Notes: a model not told the origin generated them from the sequence alone. Counted from the stretch's first letter, positions 1 through 8,137 are shown. The stretch: 64,000 nt of DNA from Lysobacteraceae bacterium PS02065 (GCA_029959555.1 JASCPI010000010.1:1-64000); one strand, 5' to 3'. Numbers and translations are program-made.

Positions 1-2
1 AG

Positions 3-587
3 CGTCTCGGCGATCTTTCGTGGTTCATGCGCTGCCTCAACGAGCCGATCGCGCGACGCGCGAACCGCGAGGACGGCTGCACCGGAAGATTCTGGGAAGG
101 TCGCTACACCTGCCAGGCGCTGCTCGATGAAGCCGCTGTACTTGCGTGCATGAACTACGTCGACCTCAATCCGATCCGCGCGGGCATCGCAGAGGATCTA
201 AGCACTTCGGAACATACCGGGATCAAGCGGCGCATCGACCATCTCTCGGGCGTGCAGTCGGACGCTTCGATCCCGCCGGTCGCAGGCATCACACCCGGCT
301 TCGCGGTGCTCGCGATCACAACGACAGCCTACCTTGAACTGGTCGATTGGACGGGACGCCAGACCCGTCACGACAAGCGCGGAAGCATTGCGGGCGGTAC
401 TCCGCCGATCATCAGGAAACTCGGTCTGGTCGATGCGACCTGGCAATCTCACGTACTCGACATCGAGAACCGCTACGCGCGTGCGATCGGCTCGGCGCGA
501 AGCCTCGCGGACAAGGCGGCCGCCATGGGGCAACGATGGCTCAAGGGCATCACCAGCGCGCGCCGACTCAGCGGCATCGCGAGCTGA
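3..587 (+). CDS. RAYT (IS200-like HUH) transposase, 5' end cut by window
   Basis: The reading frame is open from the first bases of the window and has no start inside it, so only about 195 C-terminal residues are visible. The segment GRFWEGRY followed by CMNYVDLNPIRAG matches the part of Y1/RAYT transposases that carries the catalytic tyrosine (compare YIESSPVRAG in the complete copy at 12830-13435). The HUH histidines would lie upstream of the window. After the catalytic region the protein has a longer tail than the copy at 12830, so it belongs to a longer RAYT subgroup. Such enzymes cut and join single-stranded DNA at REP-like hairpins. Its 3' end is duplicated downstream. Confidence 0.8.
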   Translation, partial: RLGDLSWFMRCLNEPIARRANREDGCTGRFWEGRYTCQALLDEAAVLACMNYVDLNPIRAGIAEDLSTSEHTGIKRRIDHLSGVQSDASIPPVAGITPGFAVLAITTTAYLELVDWTGRQTRHDKRGSIAGGTPPIIRKLGLVDATWQSHVLDIENRYARAIGSARSLADKAAAMGQRWLKGITSARRLSGIAS

Positions 588-1175
588 GAGCGGAAGCACC
601 CACTACCCGCCCCCAACTCTTCGTCAGCCTTGGAAGAGGACCGAGCACCCAACACAACTCGCGCTCTCCGCACTCACCTCTAAGCGAAGTCTGGTACCGC
701 ATGGGCCGTCGGCCACCTTCACCTCGCCACGTCGTCGCCTTCAGATCATCAAATTTTGGGTGTCCCGGATGTCCCGGATGTCCCCGTCGCCGCGGCGCGC
801 CGGCTCGGCAGCATCGCGGGCTGAGAGCGGCAGCACCAACTACCCAGCCCTACTCTTCGCCTGCCTGGTGCGAAGCGCGAGCACCACGCCACAACTCGCG
901 CTCCTCCGCACTCACGTCCAAGCGAAGGTTGGTACCGCATGGGTCTTCGGCGCCTTCGACTTCGCCACGCCGTCGCCTTCGGGGCATCAGATGGGTGTCC
1001 CGGATGCTGGGTGTCCCGGATGCTGGGTGCAGCTCTCAGATCGTGGGTGTCCCGGATGCCCCGCCCGTCGCCGGATGCCCGTCGGTGTCCCGGATGTTGC
1101 CATCGGTGCCGCATGGGTCTTCGGCGACTTACGCCTCACCACATCGCCGCTCTCAGATCATGGGTGTCCCGGATG
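557..1175 (+). repeat. degenerate direct repeats of the RAYT 3' end and its flank
   Basis: Copy 1 starts in the last codons of the transposase (about 557) and runs to about 780. Copy 2 runs from about 795 to 1022, offset by 235-238 bp, and repeats the last codons (ARRLSGIAS versus ARRLGSIAG), the stop codon, the flank GGTACCGCATGGG and the terminal GGGTGTCCCGGATG. A partial third copy of the distal half lies at about 1096-1175. The copies are diverged and gapped, and no intact gene can be read through them. Confidence 0.7.
758..1175 (+). repeat. short repeated motif GGGTGTCCCGGATG, 6 copies
   Basis: Exact copies begin at 758, 993, 1009, 1045 and 1162, with a variant (CGGTGTCCCGGATG) at 1083. 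Shorter TCCCGGATG pieces follow at 772 and near 1183. The core GGGTGTCCC can form a tiny stem. The motif closes each copy of the larger direct repeat, as expected for a RAYT-associated end sequence. Function not known. Confidence 0.7.
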
Positions 1176-1199
1176 CCCCGCATCCCGGATGCCCCGCAT

Positions 1200-1433
1200 G
1201 GCAAGCGCAGAATCCGTGGTGGGCGCGCGCCGGTGCGTGTCGCGCTCTACATGGCGACGCTCTCGGCCGTGCGCTGGGATCCCACGATGCGCGCGCACTA
1301 CCAGCAGCTCAGAGCGCGCGGCAAACTCGGAAAGGTCGCGCTGGTCGCGCGCATGCGCAAGCTGCTGACGATCGTCAATGCGCGGCGGAGGGACGAGCTG
1401 CGGATCGAAGACGGTGGTGCGATCGCCACCTGA
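1200..1433 (+). pseudogene. IS110-family transposase, C-terminal fragment
   Basis: About 77 codons read GGRAPVRVALYMATLSAVRW, then HYQQLRARGK and MRKLLTIVNA, the typical C-terminal end of IS110/IS116/IS902 transposases. The N-terminal RuvC-like DEDD domain and most of the protein are missing. The in-frame upstream sequence is the GGGTGTCCCGGATG repeat array, so the fragment is truncated and not functional. Its stop lies only about 20-25 bp from the attC-like site on the other strand. Some IS110/IS1111 elements insert specifically in attC sites, which would explain the position. Confidence 0.75.
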
Positions 1434-1454
1434 AATCGATCGTGGTCAAGACAG

Positions 1455-1504
1455 TTGCTGAGTTAAGCCGCGCCGAAGGCGTCGGCTTGAATGACTAGTT
1501 AGGC
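1455..1504 (-). other. attC-like integron recombination site
   Basis: Read on the minus strand the site has GCCTAAC (R'' box, 1498-1504), then TAG stop of the cassette gene, CAAGCCG (L'', 1484-1490), a short GC-rich loop, CGGCTTAACTCA (L', about 1459-1470), and then a degenerate R' end where GTTAGGC would be expected. The layout CAAGCCGACGCC...GGCGCGGCTTAACTC is that of classic attC (59-base element) sites. The missing R' suggests the last cassette of an array or truncation by the neighbouring IS110 fragment. Confidence 0.7.
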
Positions 1505-1836
1505 CCGCACTGAGGCTGACCCGGTGTTTGCCGCACAACCTTAGCAAGGGATCGGTCAAGCGCAACACGCACCAAGGGCTTAAGCTCAGGAGCGCTCTCG
1601 CAGTGGTGGATGATGCGATTGAGCAGCAGAGGCATCGATTCTGGACTGGTGCTCGCATGCGCGTTCCAGACGCGGTGTTGGATCTCGTTGAGCCACCTCA
1701 GCGAATTGAGTTGCGTGACCTCGCTGAGGCTCACGTCGGCCCAAACACCCCGTCCCGCAATGGTCAGTTCATGCCAGAGGACCAGGCAGAAGTCCTTGGA
1801 CTGTGCCTCGGTCAATGAGAGGACGGCATCTCGCAT
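1495..1836 (-). CDS. integron cassette gene, small protein of unknown function
   Basis: 113 residues, start ATG at 1836. The stop codon TAG lies inside the attC-like site and the start is 7 bases after a GTTAGGC core, which is the packing of an integron gene cassette. The protein is soluble-looking with LTIAGRGVW near residue 30 and LRWLNEIQHRVWNAH near residues 47-60; the LNEIQHRV stretch resembles small proteins often carried in cassettes. No signal peptide or membrane segment. Function unknown. There is no promoter of its own that I can see, as usual for cassettes, and no integrase gene in the window. Confidence 0.7.
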   Translation of the reverse strand: MRDAVLSLTEAQSKDFCLVLWHELTIAGRGVWADVSLSEVTQLNSLRWLNEIQHRVWNAHASTSPESMPLLLNRIIHHCESAPELKPLVRVALDRSLAKVVRQTPGQPQCGPN

Positions 1837-1843
1837 TTCGGCG

Positions 1844-1850
1844 GCCTAAC
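1844..1850 (-). other. cassette 5' boundary core site GTTAGGC
   Basis: On the minus strand GTTAGGC stands 7 bases upstream of the cassette gene start. Cassette insertion cuts after the G of GTTRRRY, so the cassette would run from 1849 to about 1457 (roughly 390 bp). What lies upstream (1851 onwards) does not form a recognisable full attC, so it may be an attI remnant. Confidence 0.55.
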
Positions 1851-2280
1851 AACATATATGCCGCAGAAATGCGGGCTATCCCCGCATCATCCGAGCGCCC
1901 GCACGGCGGGTCAAGCGGATTCGCCTTTTGGAACAGGATCTTGCGCATCGCCAACCTCAACGTCCTGTGCTCCGTCTCCGCGGATATCCAACGGAAATCG
2001 GTGATATCCGGATATCACCCGATCCGAGCGGGCTATCCCGCGGGCGTGGCGGGCACGGCTTCGCGATGCGACTGGGGCTCGTCGACTCCCGCAACGGCAT
2101 GACAGGTCGCCGCTCAAGGCGGCGAAGCGATCGTCTCGCCCATCGATGATAGGCCACACCCCATCGCATCGCTTGCCTGATTGCAGATCGAACGAGCAGC
2201 AGCATCCGGCCGTGCAGACGGCCTTGATGCGCGCCGCTCGCGACACCGACCATCGAAGCGGGGACAACAGGGGAATGACG
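1851..2280. other. non-coding region with hairpins and a palindrome
   Basis: About 430 bp with no convincing gene. It contains two hairpins of the same design: ATGCGGG-ctatc-CCCGCAT at 1869-1887 and GCGGG-ctat-CCCGC at 2028-2041. Between them is a perfect 20-bp palindrome at 2000-2019. The 3' part should hold the promoter of the operon that starts at 2281, but no clear -35/-10 pair is visible. Confidence 0.5.
2000..2019. promoter_or_regulatory. perfect 20-bp palindrome
   Basis: GGTGATATCCGGATATCACC is its own reverse complement, and flanking TCG/CGA extends the symmetry with one interruption. A related half GGATATCC occurs at 1982-1989. It lies about 260 bp upstream of the collagen operon and about 150 bp from the cassette boundary. 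It could be an operator or a remnant of a mobile element end; the regulator is unknown. Confidence 0.4.
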
Positions 2281-3090
2281 ATGCACGATCGCAACCGTCG
2301 TGTGGGGCGTCGATGCGCTGGGACGGGGGCAGCCGCCTTGAGCGTGCTGGCCATTGGCCTTGCGCTGGGGGCGCCGACTGCAGGCGCTCAGGGCATCACG
2401 ATCGACGTCGGCAGCCGCTGGCAGGCCGATGGCGCGCGCCACGCGCTCGATTGCACGCCGCTCGTGAATGCGGGCCAGCTCGAGGCGGACAGCGGCGCGT
2501 TCGACGCGGTCGGCGGTTTCACCAACAGCGGCCAGACCAGCGCGACGACGGCGATGCTGCGGGTCGGCGGTGACTGGGCGAACAGCGGCACGTTCGCGGC
2601 AGGACAGTCGTCGGTGCAGCTGGTCGATGCCTGCAACGCCAACGCGGCGTCGATCACGGGCACGACGAACTTCGCCTCGCTGTCGCTGGGCGGCAATGCC
2701 GGCAAGCTCTATGCGTTCGAGGCCGGTGCCACGCAGTCCGTGCAGCAGTCGCTCGTGCTCGCTGGCGGGCCGGCCGCACGGCTCGTCATCCGCAGCACGT
2801 TACCGGGCGTGCAGGCGAACCTCGCGCTTGCGACGTCGGGCAACCAATCGATCTCGCGCATCGACGTCGCCGACATGCGTGCGCCCGACGATGCCGCGTA
2901 CATCGCGCAAGGCATGCCGAGCGATTTCGATTCCATCGACTCGGGCAACAACGCACGCTGGTTCGGCGACTTCCTCGGCTCCGTCGCGCTGCCGACGCTG
3001 TCGGCCGCGATGACCGCCTTGCTCGCACTGCTGCTCGCCGCGCTCGCGTGGCGCCACACCACCGCACGCCAGCGTCGGGGTGACGCATGA
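2281..3090 (+). CDS. exported IPTL-CTERM-like surface protein
   Basis: 269 residues from the ATG at 2281, which has GGGGA six bases upstream; the ATG at 2275 sits directly on that Shine-Dalgarno, and an earlier in-frame ATG at 2146 has no support. N-terminal signal peptide (two arginines, then [21 protein letters not shown]). The body is a Gly/Ser/Thr-rich beta-type sequence with [19 protein letters not shown] and similar phrases. The C-terminus has [20 protein letters not shown] then [10 protein letters not shown], i.e. a PTLS box, one membrane helix and a basic tail, the layout of IPTL-CTERM sorting signals. First gene of a coupled operon; its stop overlaps the next start. Confidence 0.75.
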   Translation: MHDRNRRVGRRCAGTGAAALSVLAIGLALGAPTAGAQGITIDVGSRWQADGARHALDCTPLVNAGQLEADSGAFDAVGGFTNSGQTSATTAMLRVGGDWANSGTFAAGQSSVQLVDACNANAASITGTTNFASLSLGGNAGKLYAFEAGATQSVQQSLVLAGGPAARLVIRSTLPGVQANLALATSGNQSISRIDVADMRAPDDAAYIAQGMPSDFDSIDSGNNARWFGDFLGSVALPTLSAAMTALLALLLAALAWRHTTARQRRGDA

Positions 3091-4109
3091 CTTCCCTTTC
3101 CTCTTCGATGCCGGCGGCCGATGCCATGACGAATCTCTCTCCACGCATACCCATGCTGCGCCCGCTCGCGAGCGCGATCGCCGTGCTCGGACTCGCCACG
3201 ATCGCGACGAGTGCGCAGGCCCAGATCGTCGTTTCGCCGCGCGCGGGCTCGAGCTTCGAGGTGCGCAACCAGGCCGGCCAAGCCGTGCTCGTGGTCGAGG
3301 AAGCGGGCCGCATCGTGATCCCGGGCCTCACGTCGGCCGCGCCGGTCGACCGGGTGCTGTGCTTCTCGGCGGCGACGGGCGTGCTCGGGCCCTGCGCGGG
3401 TGGTGTCGGTGTCGGCCCCACGGGTCCTGCCGGCCCCGCCGGTGCCACAGGCGCAACGGGACCGACCGGCCCTGCCGGTACAGTCGGCTCGACCGGCTCC
3501 GCAGGCCCTGCCGGACCGACAGGCCCGACCGGTGCTGCGGGCGCGACAGGCCCCGAAGGCCAGGCCGGTGCCACGGGTGCCGCAGGCCCTGTCGGCATAA
3601 CAGGTCTTACCGGCCCCACAGGCCCCACCGGTCCGGCCGGCGAGCAAGGTCCGCCCGGACAACCGGGTACCAACGCGACGGTGAGCACGCTGCACGCGGT
3701 CGGCACGGCGGCGCGCACCAATGTGACGACCGCGACGCCGACCGTCCAACCCGGGCTGACCCTCACCTTCACGCTCACGCAGCCGACCACCGTGATCGTG
3801 ATCGCGACGATCGGCGCGAGGGCCACGACCACCACCGGCGGCGCCTACGCCATCGTCGACAGCGTGATCTACGCGAACGGCAATTTCCTCCCCAACGCAG
3901 GCTGGAACCGCTTCTCGGTGGTCAATCCCACCGGCATCTCCGGCGTGGCGACCAACACGATCAATACGACCATCGCGCTGCCCGCCGGCACGCACACGGT
4001 CGACCTGCGGACGTTGCGCAGCGCAACGAGCACCACGCCGGTCGACATCGGTGGCAACGCCGCCGTCGACGCGAACGCCGGCGAGCTCACGATCGTGATT
4101 CCGCAATGA
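3087..4109 (+). CDS. collagen-like exported protein 1
   Basis: 340 residues; the start ATG overlaps the preceding stop (ATGA), giving translational coupling. Signal peptide to about residue 45 ([13 protein letters not shown]). Residues 47-105 form a small domain ([20 protein letters not shown]). Residues 110-194 are about 28 uninterrupted Gly-X-Y triplets (mostly GPT, GPA, GAT), which should form a collagen triple helix. Residues 195-340 are a Thr-rich beta domain likely to trimerise ([20 protein letters not shown]). Exported, probably surface-exposed. An internal start at residue 14 is possible. Paralogue of the next gene. Confidence 0.8.
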   Translation: MTSLSSSMPAADAMTNLSPRIPMLRPLASAIAVLGLATIATSAQAQIVVSPRAGSSFEVRNQAGQAVLVVEEAGRIVIPGLTSAAPVDRVLCFSAATGVLGPCAGGVGVGPTGPAGPAGATGATGPTGPAGTVGSTGSAGPAGPTGPTGAAGATGPEGQAGATGAAGPVGITGLTGPTGPTGPAGEQGPPGQPGTNATVSTLHAVGTAARTNVTTATPTVQPGLTLTFTLTQPTTVIVIATIGARATTTTGGAYAIVDSVIYANGNFLPNAGWNRFSVVNPTGISGVATNTINTTIALPAGTHTVDLRTLRSATSTTPVDIGGNAAVDANAGELTIVIPQ

Positions 4110-5116
4110 GCGCGCATGTGAGGGACGCCGCCGCGCAAGCCCGCGAGGCGGCGGCGCGGCCACGACGCGACGTTCGAACGTCGCACCTCGCGATCGCCAT
4201 CGCGCTGGCCTCGCTGCCGGGCTTCGCGATCGCGCAGGTCGCGACGCCGCGTGCGGGTACGGGATTCGAAGTGCGCGACGCCGCAGGCAACCTCGTGCTC
4301 GACACCCGCGAGTCGGGAGCCGTCTCGGTTCCCGGTGTGGCCGGTGCGACGCCGGCCGATCGCCTCGCCTGCTCCGATGCATCGACGGGCGCGCTCGGCA
4401 GCTGCCTCACGGGCACGCTGCCGGGCCCGACCGGTGCCGCAGGACCTGTCGGCCCCACGGGTGCCACGGGCGCGGCAGGTTCCCCGGGCCTTCCCGGCAC
4501 GGCGGGTGTGCAAGGCCCGACAGGCCCCATCGGCCCTCAAGGTCTGCAGGGAGCGACCGGTGCACGAGGCATCGCAGGAGTTCCGGGAGCAGTCGGCCCC
4601 ACCGGGCCGGCGGGTCCCGCCGGCAACGCGGGCAACGCAGGTGCTACCGGATCCGGCGGCGACGCCGGAGGCACAGGCGCCGCCGGACGCGGCATCACCG
4701 TGCATCACGCGCGCGGTACCGCCGGGCGTCTCGCGGTCGAGAGCAACGCGCCGACGGTACAACCCGGCGTGTCGGTGACCTTCACGCTGACCCAGCCGTC
4801 GACGGTGATGATGTGGGCCTCGATCGGCAGCCGCACCACGCAGACGACCACCGGTCTGAGTGCGGTCGTGGACATGACGCTCTACCTCGACGGGACGCCC
4901 GTGCCAGGCGCCAGCCGCTTCACCACCCTCAACGGCACGTCGAGCAACGTGTTCGGCACCGGTGCGCTGACCACGGCGAGGAGCATGGTGGCCGGCACGC
5001 ACACTGTCGAGCTGCGCACGGCGCGTGTCGAGGGCAATGTCCCGATCGACATCGGCGGCAACGGCGAGTTGGATGTCAATCCCGGCGAACTTACCGTGCT
5101 CGTGATGCCGCCGTGA
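4106..5116 (+). CDS. collagen-like exported protein 2
   Basis: 336 residues; ATG overlaps the stop of the previous gene by four bases, as at the first junction. Long N-region with arginines, hydrophobic segment around residues 28-44 ([17 protein letters not shown]), then the same short domain as its neighbour ([19 protein letters not shown]). Residues 107-196 are about 30 Gly-X-Y triplets. The C-terminal 140 residues repeat the beta domain of the first paralogue ([20 protein letters not shown]) and end in [10 protein letters not shown]. The pair arose by duplication and may form heterotrimers, which is inference. Confidence 0.8.
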   Translation: MSAHVRDAAAQAREAAARPRRDVRTSHLAIAIALASLPGFAIAQVATPRAGTGFEVRDAAGNLVLDTRESGAVSVPGVAGATPADRLACSDASTGALGSCLTGTLPGPTGAAGPVGPTGATGAAGSPGLPGTAGVQGPTGPIGPQGLQGATGARGIAGVPGAVGPTGPAGPAGNAGNAGATGSGGDAGGTGAAGRGITVHHARGTAGRLAVESNAPTVQPGVSVTFTLTQPSTVMMWASIGSRTTQTTTGLSAVVDMTLYLDGTPVPGASRFTTLNGTSSNVFGTGALTTARSMVAGTHTVELRTARVEGNVPIDIGGNGELDVNPGELTVLVMPP

Positions 5117-5120
5117 CGAG

Positions 5121-5151
5121 GCGGGATCACGCGCGCTGCGCGCGATCCCGC
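5121..5151. terminator. hairpin between convergent genes
   Basis: GCGGGATC (5121-5128) pairs with GATCCCGC (5144-5151), and the inner GCGCGC stretches can extend the stem. It lies between the stop of the collagen gene and the stop of the AraC gene and contains the AraC stop codon (5127-5129). No U-tract on either strand, so it is terminator-like by position rather than a textbook intrinsic terminator. Confidence 0.45.
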
Positions 5152-6017
5152 TTCGCATCCTGCCGCGGCGGCTGTCCGAAGAAGCGGCCATATTCACGCG
5201 TGAACTGCGAGGCGCTCGCATAGCCGACGCGCATCGCGGCCTGGCTCGCGGCGAGTCCGCCGCCGAGCATGAGGCGGCGCGCCTCAACGAGGCGCAGCTG
5301 CTTCTGGAACTGCAGCGGCGACAACGACGTCGTCGCCTTGAAATGACGCCGGAACGCCGACGGGCTCATCTGCGCCGCGGCAGCCAGGCGCTCCGCAGGA
5401 ATCGTCTCGCGGAAGCCCGTGCGGATCAGGTCGATCGACGCGGCGATGCGGCGCGTGTGGCCATGCGGCGTGGCGAGCGCGCGCAACGCGGGGCCGTGCG
5501 CGCTGCGAAGCAGCCAGTAGTGCAACTCGTGCAGCACGCCCGGACGCACGAACGGCTCGGCCTCGGGCGCATCGAGCAGACGTACGAGGCGTGACGCGCA
5601 GCCGAGGATGTCGTCGTCGAGCGGTGCATCGAACACGCTTGCGGCTACGGACTGCTGCATGTGAGGTGTTTCAGCGAGGCGCGCATCGATCGCATGCAGC
5701 ACCGCGAAGTCGAGCTCGATCGCGACCGCGAGATACGGCGCCTCGACGCTGGCTTCGACGATGTGGCCGACCACGGGCAGGTCGATGCCGACGATGACGG
5801 CCTGACCGGCGCGCGCGAGGCGCGTGTCGCGTCCGATCGTCATGCGCTTGGCACCTTGCAGCACGAGGCAGACCAGCGGCCGGTAGACCGAGCGCATCGG
5901 CCCGCTCGGCGCACGCACGCGCATCATGCGAAGGCCCGGCACGTTCGTGACGACGAGGCCGTCGGCATCGGCATGCGCGTCGGCGTGGCGACGCACGGCG
6001 TGCAGGAGGTCGGTCAT
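5127..6017 (-). CDS. AraC-family transcriptional regulator
   Basis: 296 residues from ATG at 6017; a GTG at 6035 would add six residues, and neither has a good Shine-Dalgarno. The N-terminal half is the AraC_N cupin-like domain (LVCLVLQGAKRMTIG, then LPVVGHIVEAS). The C-terminal third has two helix-turn-helix motifs: ERLAAAAQMSPSAFRRHFKA and the conserved VGYASASQFTREYGRFFGQPP. The family usually controls a divergent oxidoreductase gene in response to small aldehydes or alcohols. Here the divergent neighbour is the SDR gene at 6183, a likely target. Confidence 0.85.
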   Translation of the reverse strand: MTDLLHAVRRHADAHADADGLVVTNVPGLRMMRVRAPSGPMRSVYRPLVCLVLQGAKRMTIGRDTRLARAGQAVIVGIDLPVVGHIVEASVEAPYLAVAIELDFAVLHAIDARLAETPHMQQSVAASVFDAPLDDDILGCASRLVRLLDAPEAEPFVRPGVLHELHYWLLRSAHGPALRALATPHGHTRRIAASIDLIRTGFRETIPAERLAAAAQMSPSAFRRHFKATTSLSPLQFQKQLRLVEARRLMLGGGLAASQAAMRVGYASASQFTREYGRFFGQPPRQDAKRDRAQRA

Positions 6018-6182
6018 CGCGAGGTCGTCGGTCACGGGGCGGCAGTCTACGCGGCCGTCCGCGCGCGCGAGGCCGCCTGGCGCGGAACGGGCAAGCCTGC
6101 GGTCGGAATGGGCAACTTCGATCGGTGCGAGGCACGTCTACTCGGGATCGTCGCGATGTAGCGAACACCCACGAGGAGCCGC

Positions 6183-7052
6183 ATGACCCCGACCGACCAC
6201 GACCTCACCTCGCCCACGCGCCGCCGCGTGCTCGCCGGAGCCGCAACGCTCGCACCTGCGCTGCTCGCCGCGGGCAGCCTCGCCAGGGCCGCCGGCGATG
6301 ATGGAAAGATCACCGCGGCACCGTCGACGCGCAGTGCACTCGTCACCGGCGCTTCGCGCGGCATAGGCGCGGCGATCGCACGCCGGCTCGCCCGCGACGG
6401 CTTCCGCGTCACCGTGAACTACCTCGGCCGACGCGACGAGGCGACCGCCGTCGTGCGCGCGATCGAACGCGACGGCGGCGCCGCCGCTGCCGTACAGGGA
6501 GACGTCGCCGAAGCTGCCGCGGTGGCCAAGCTCTTCGAGGCGCATGCCGCCGCATTCGGCGGTGTCGACGTGGTCGTCAGCAACGCCGGCATCATGCGTC
6601 TGGCGCCGTTCCGCGAGATGTCCGACGAGGACTTCGACCGCATGCTCGCGGTGAACGTGAAAGGCAGCTTCAACGTGATGCGCGAAGCCGCACGACGCGT
6701 ACGCGACGGTGGTCGCATCATCACGCTGTCGTCGAGCATCACGCAGCTGCGCACGCCCACCTACGGACCCTACGCCGCGAGCAAGGCCGCACAGGATCTG
6801 TTCGCAAGCGTGCTGGCCAAGGAACTCGAAGGCCGCCGCATCGCCGTCAACGCGATCGCGCCGGGTGTCGTCGACACGCCGTTGTTCACGCAAGGCAAGA
6901 CGGCGCAGCAGATCGAGGGCTTCGTGCAGCGCACGCCGCACAAGCGCCTCGGCACGCCCGACGACATCGCGGGTGTCGTGTCGATGCTGTGCAGCGAAGA
7001 TGGCGCGTGGATCAACGGCCAGGTGGTCTACGCGAACGGCGGCATCGTCTGA
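6183..7052 (+). CDS. SDR-family oxidoreductase with Tat-type signal
   Basis: 289 residues; GAGGAG eight bases before the ATG. Residues 11-36 (SPTRRRVLAGAATLAPALLA) carry a twin-arginine-like TRRRVLAG motif and a hydrophobic stretch, so the protein may be exported folded, which is unusual for an SDR. The core is a classical SDR: cofactor loop TGASRGIG at 55-62, NAG near residue 140, Ser in SSSIT around 182, and Tyr197-x3-Lys201 (YAASK). Closest class is 3-oxoacyl-ACP-reductase-like dehydrogenases with NADP(H); substrate not predictable. Likely controlled by the divergent AraC regulator. Confidence 0.85.
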   Translation: MTPTDHDLTSPTRRRVLAGAATLAPALLAAGSLARAAGDDGKITAAPSTRSALVTGASRGIGAAIARRLARDGFRVTVNYLGRRDEATAVVRAIERDGGAAAAVQGDVAEAAAVAKLFEAHAAAFGGVDVVVSNAGIMRLAPFREMSDEDFDRMLAVNVKGSFNVMREAARRVRDGGRIITLSSSITQLRTPTYGPYAASKAAQDLFASVLAKELEGRRIAVNAIAPGVVDTPLFTQGKTAQQIEGFVQRTPHKRLGTPDDIAGVVSMLCSEDGAWINGQVVYANGGIV

Positions 7053-7074
7053 GGCACGTTCCCGAGGATCACCC

Positions 7075-7145
7075 GGGGTCAGGTTCATTTTCCGAAAGAG
7101 CTCGCTTCCCGCGACATGCGGCACGAGGACAATGAACCTGACCCC
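7075..7145. repeat. GGGGTCAGGTTCATTTTC inverted-repeat element, copy A
   Basis: Left arm GGGGTCAGGTTCATTTTCCG starts at 7075; right arm AATGAACCTGACCCC ends at 7145. About 70 bp, the central ~35 bases are not shared with the other copies. It stands 22 bp after the stop of the SDR gene. One of five copies in the window (others at 12631, 17043, 26959, 27114). Confidence 0.85.
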
Positions 7146-7199
7146 ATGCCTTTCATGCCCCCGCCACGATAGGGCCAACCGATCGCCGTCGGATGTTCC

Positions 7200-7451
7200 T
7201 CAGCGCCGCGTCGGCTTGCTTCCGAAGAACCTCCCCGCGATGTCGCGCGCGAGCGCCTCCGCCTGCGCGAGCGTCGCGACCGGCTCGGCGTCGACGCGCT
7301 GGCGCACGACGTGGAGACCGTCGACGTCCCAGAGATCGAGCACTTCGAGCACGTAGACGCCACCGGCGCGCGCCGCGATCGACGCGGACCAGCGCCGGCC
7401 GTCGAGCTTGCCGGTACGCACGTGCGGTGCCGCCCTTGTCTCGCCTGCCAT
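7200..7451 (-). CDS. small hypothetical protein
   Basis: 83 residues, ATG at 7451 preceded by AAGGGGG eight bases upstream. Sequence begins MAGETRAAPHVRTGKLDGRR, has a central beta-rich part (GVYVLEVLDLWDVDG) and a C-terminal helix (LAQAEALARDIAGRFFG). No signal peptide or membrane segment. Codon bias is like the neighbours, and the protein looks like a small cytosolic alpha-beta fold. Not recognised. Coding in a much longer frame continues on this strand, but upstream of 7451 it runs antisense to other genes and is a shadow. Confidence 0.55.
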   Translation of the reverse strand: MAGETRAAPHVRTGKLDGRRWSASIAARAGGVYVLEVLDLWDVDGLHVVRQRVDAEPVATLAQAEALARDIAGRFFGSKPTRR

Positions 7452-7622
7452 CACGCCCCCTTCGCGCCAAGCGGCCAACAGGCCTCGATCACGCGCCACC
7501 CATTGCATGCTTCGCGTCATGATCGCGCCGCTCCGTGCACGATCATGTCCCTTCCCCATTCCGACATCCATCGCCAAGTGTGCAGCTTGCCGTTCCACCG
7601 CCGACTGGATCAAGCTCGCGTC

Positions 7623-7994
7623 ATGGACCTCGCTCCCGCGTTGCTTCTCGCCCTTTTCTCGGTCAATGCGATCGCTTCGATCGCCGTCGCATTCGTGCGC
7701 GGCAACACGCCGACACAACGCAAGCGGCAATGGGCGCTGATCTGGTGCGTTCCCGTATTCGGCGCGACGGCGAGCATGGTGTTCGCGATGATCGAGACCG
7801 CGAGCGCGCATCGCGCACGCGGCGAGATCGCTGCGGACCACCACGGTGACGAGCCGGGTTTCGTGCCGATCGGCGGCCTCGACAGCTACCCGGCCGACGC
7901 GTACAGCCATGGCTCGGGACACCATGCCGGCGATGGCTGCGGCGGAGGCGACGGTGGAGGTGACGGCGGTGGTGGTGGAGGCGGGGGCGACTAG
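7623..7994 (+). CDS. small membrane protein with Gly-rich tail
   Basis: 123 residues from ATG at 7623. First helix at residues 4-22 (LALLFSVN-like stretch ending IAVAFV), then a charged turn (RGNTPTQRKRQ), second helix at 36-54 (QWALIWCVPVFGATASMVFA), then a His/Asp-rich loop. The last 25 residues are a GDGCGGGDGGGD-type tail of Gly and Asp. The pair of N-terminal helices resembles the phospholipase D N-terminal (PLDNc) type of membrane anchor, but no enzyme domain follows. Function unknown. A longer upstream frame is possible but lacks coding character. Confidence 0.55.
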   Translation: MDLAPALLLALFSVNAIASIAVAFVRGNTPTQRKRQWALIWCVPVFGATASMVFAMIETASAHRARGEIAADHHGDEPGFVPIGGLDSYPADAYSHGSGHHAGDGCGGGDGGGDGGGGGGGGD

Positions 7995-8137
7995 CTTCGT
8001 CCGTCTTACGCCTCGTCTCGCAGCGCTCCTCCCGACGCACAGATCACGACGTGCGATCGTGATGCCACCTGCACCCGCCGGGTGAACCTGTCCCGCCGAT
8101 CGAAGCGTCTCCCGTAGCGCGGGCGACCCGCCCCGGC

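Noticed and set aside
2709..4382. Minus-strand long frames opposite the collagen genes
   Set aside because: GC-rich Gly-X-Y codons leave several frames open; these frames give Arg/Gly/Pro noise.
7311..7622. Upstream extension of the 7623 gene to 7311
   Set aside because: It is antisense to the small gene 7200-7451 and lacks coding character; the membrane segments begin after 7623.
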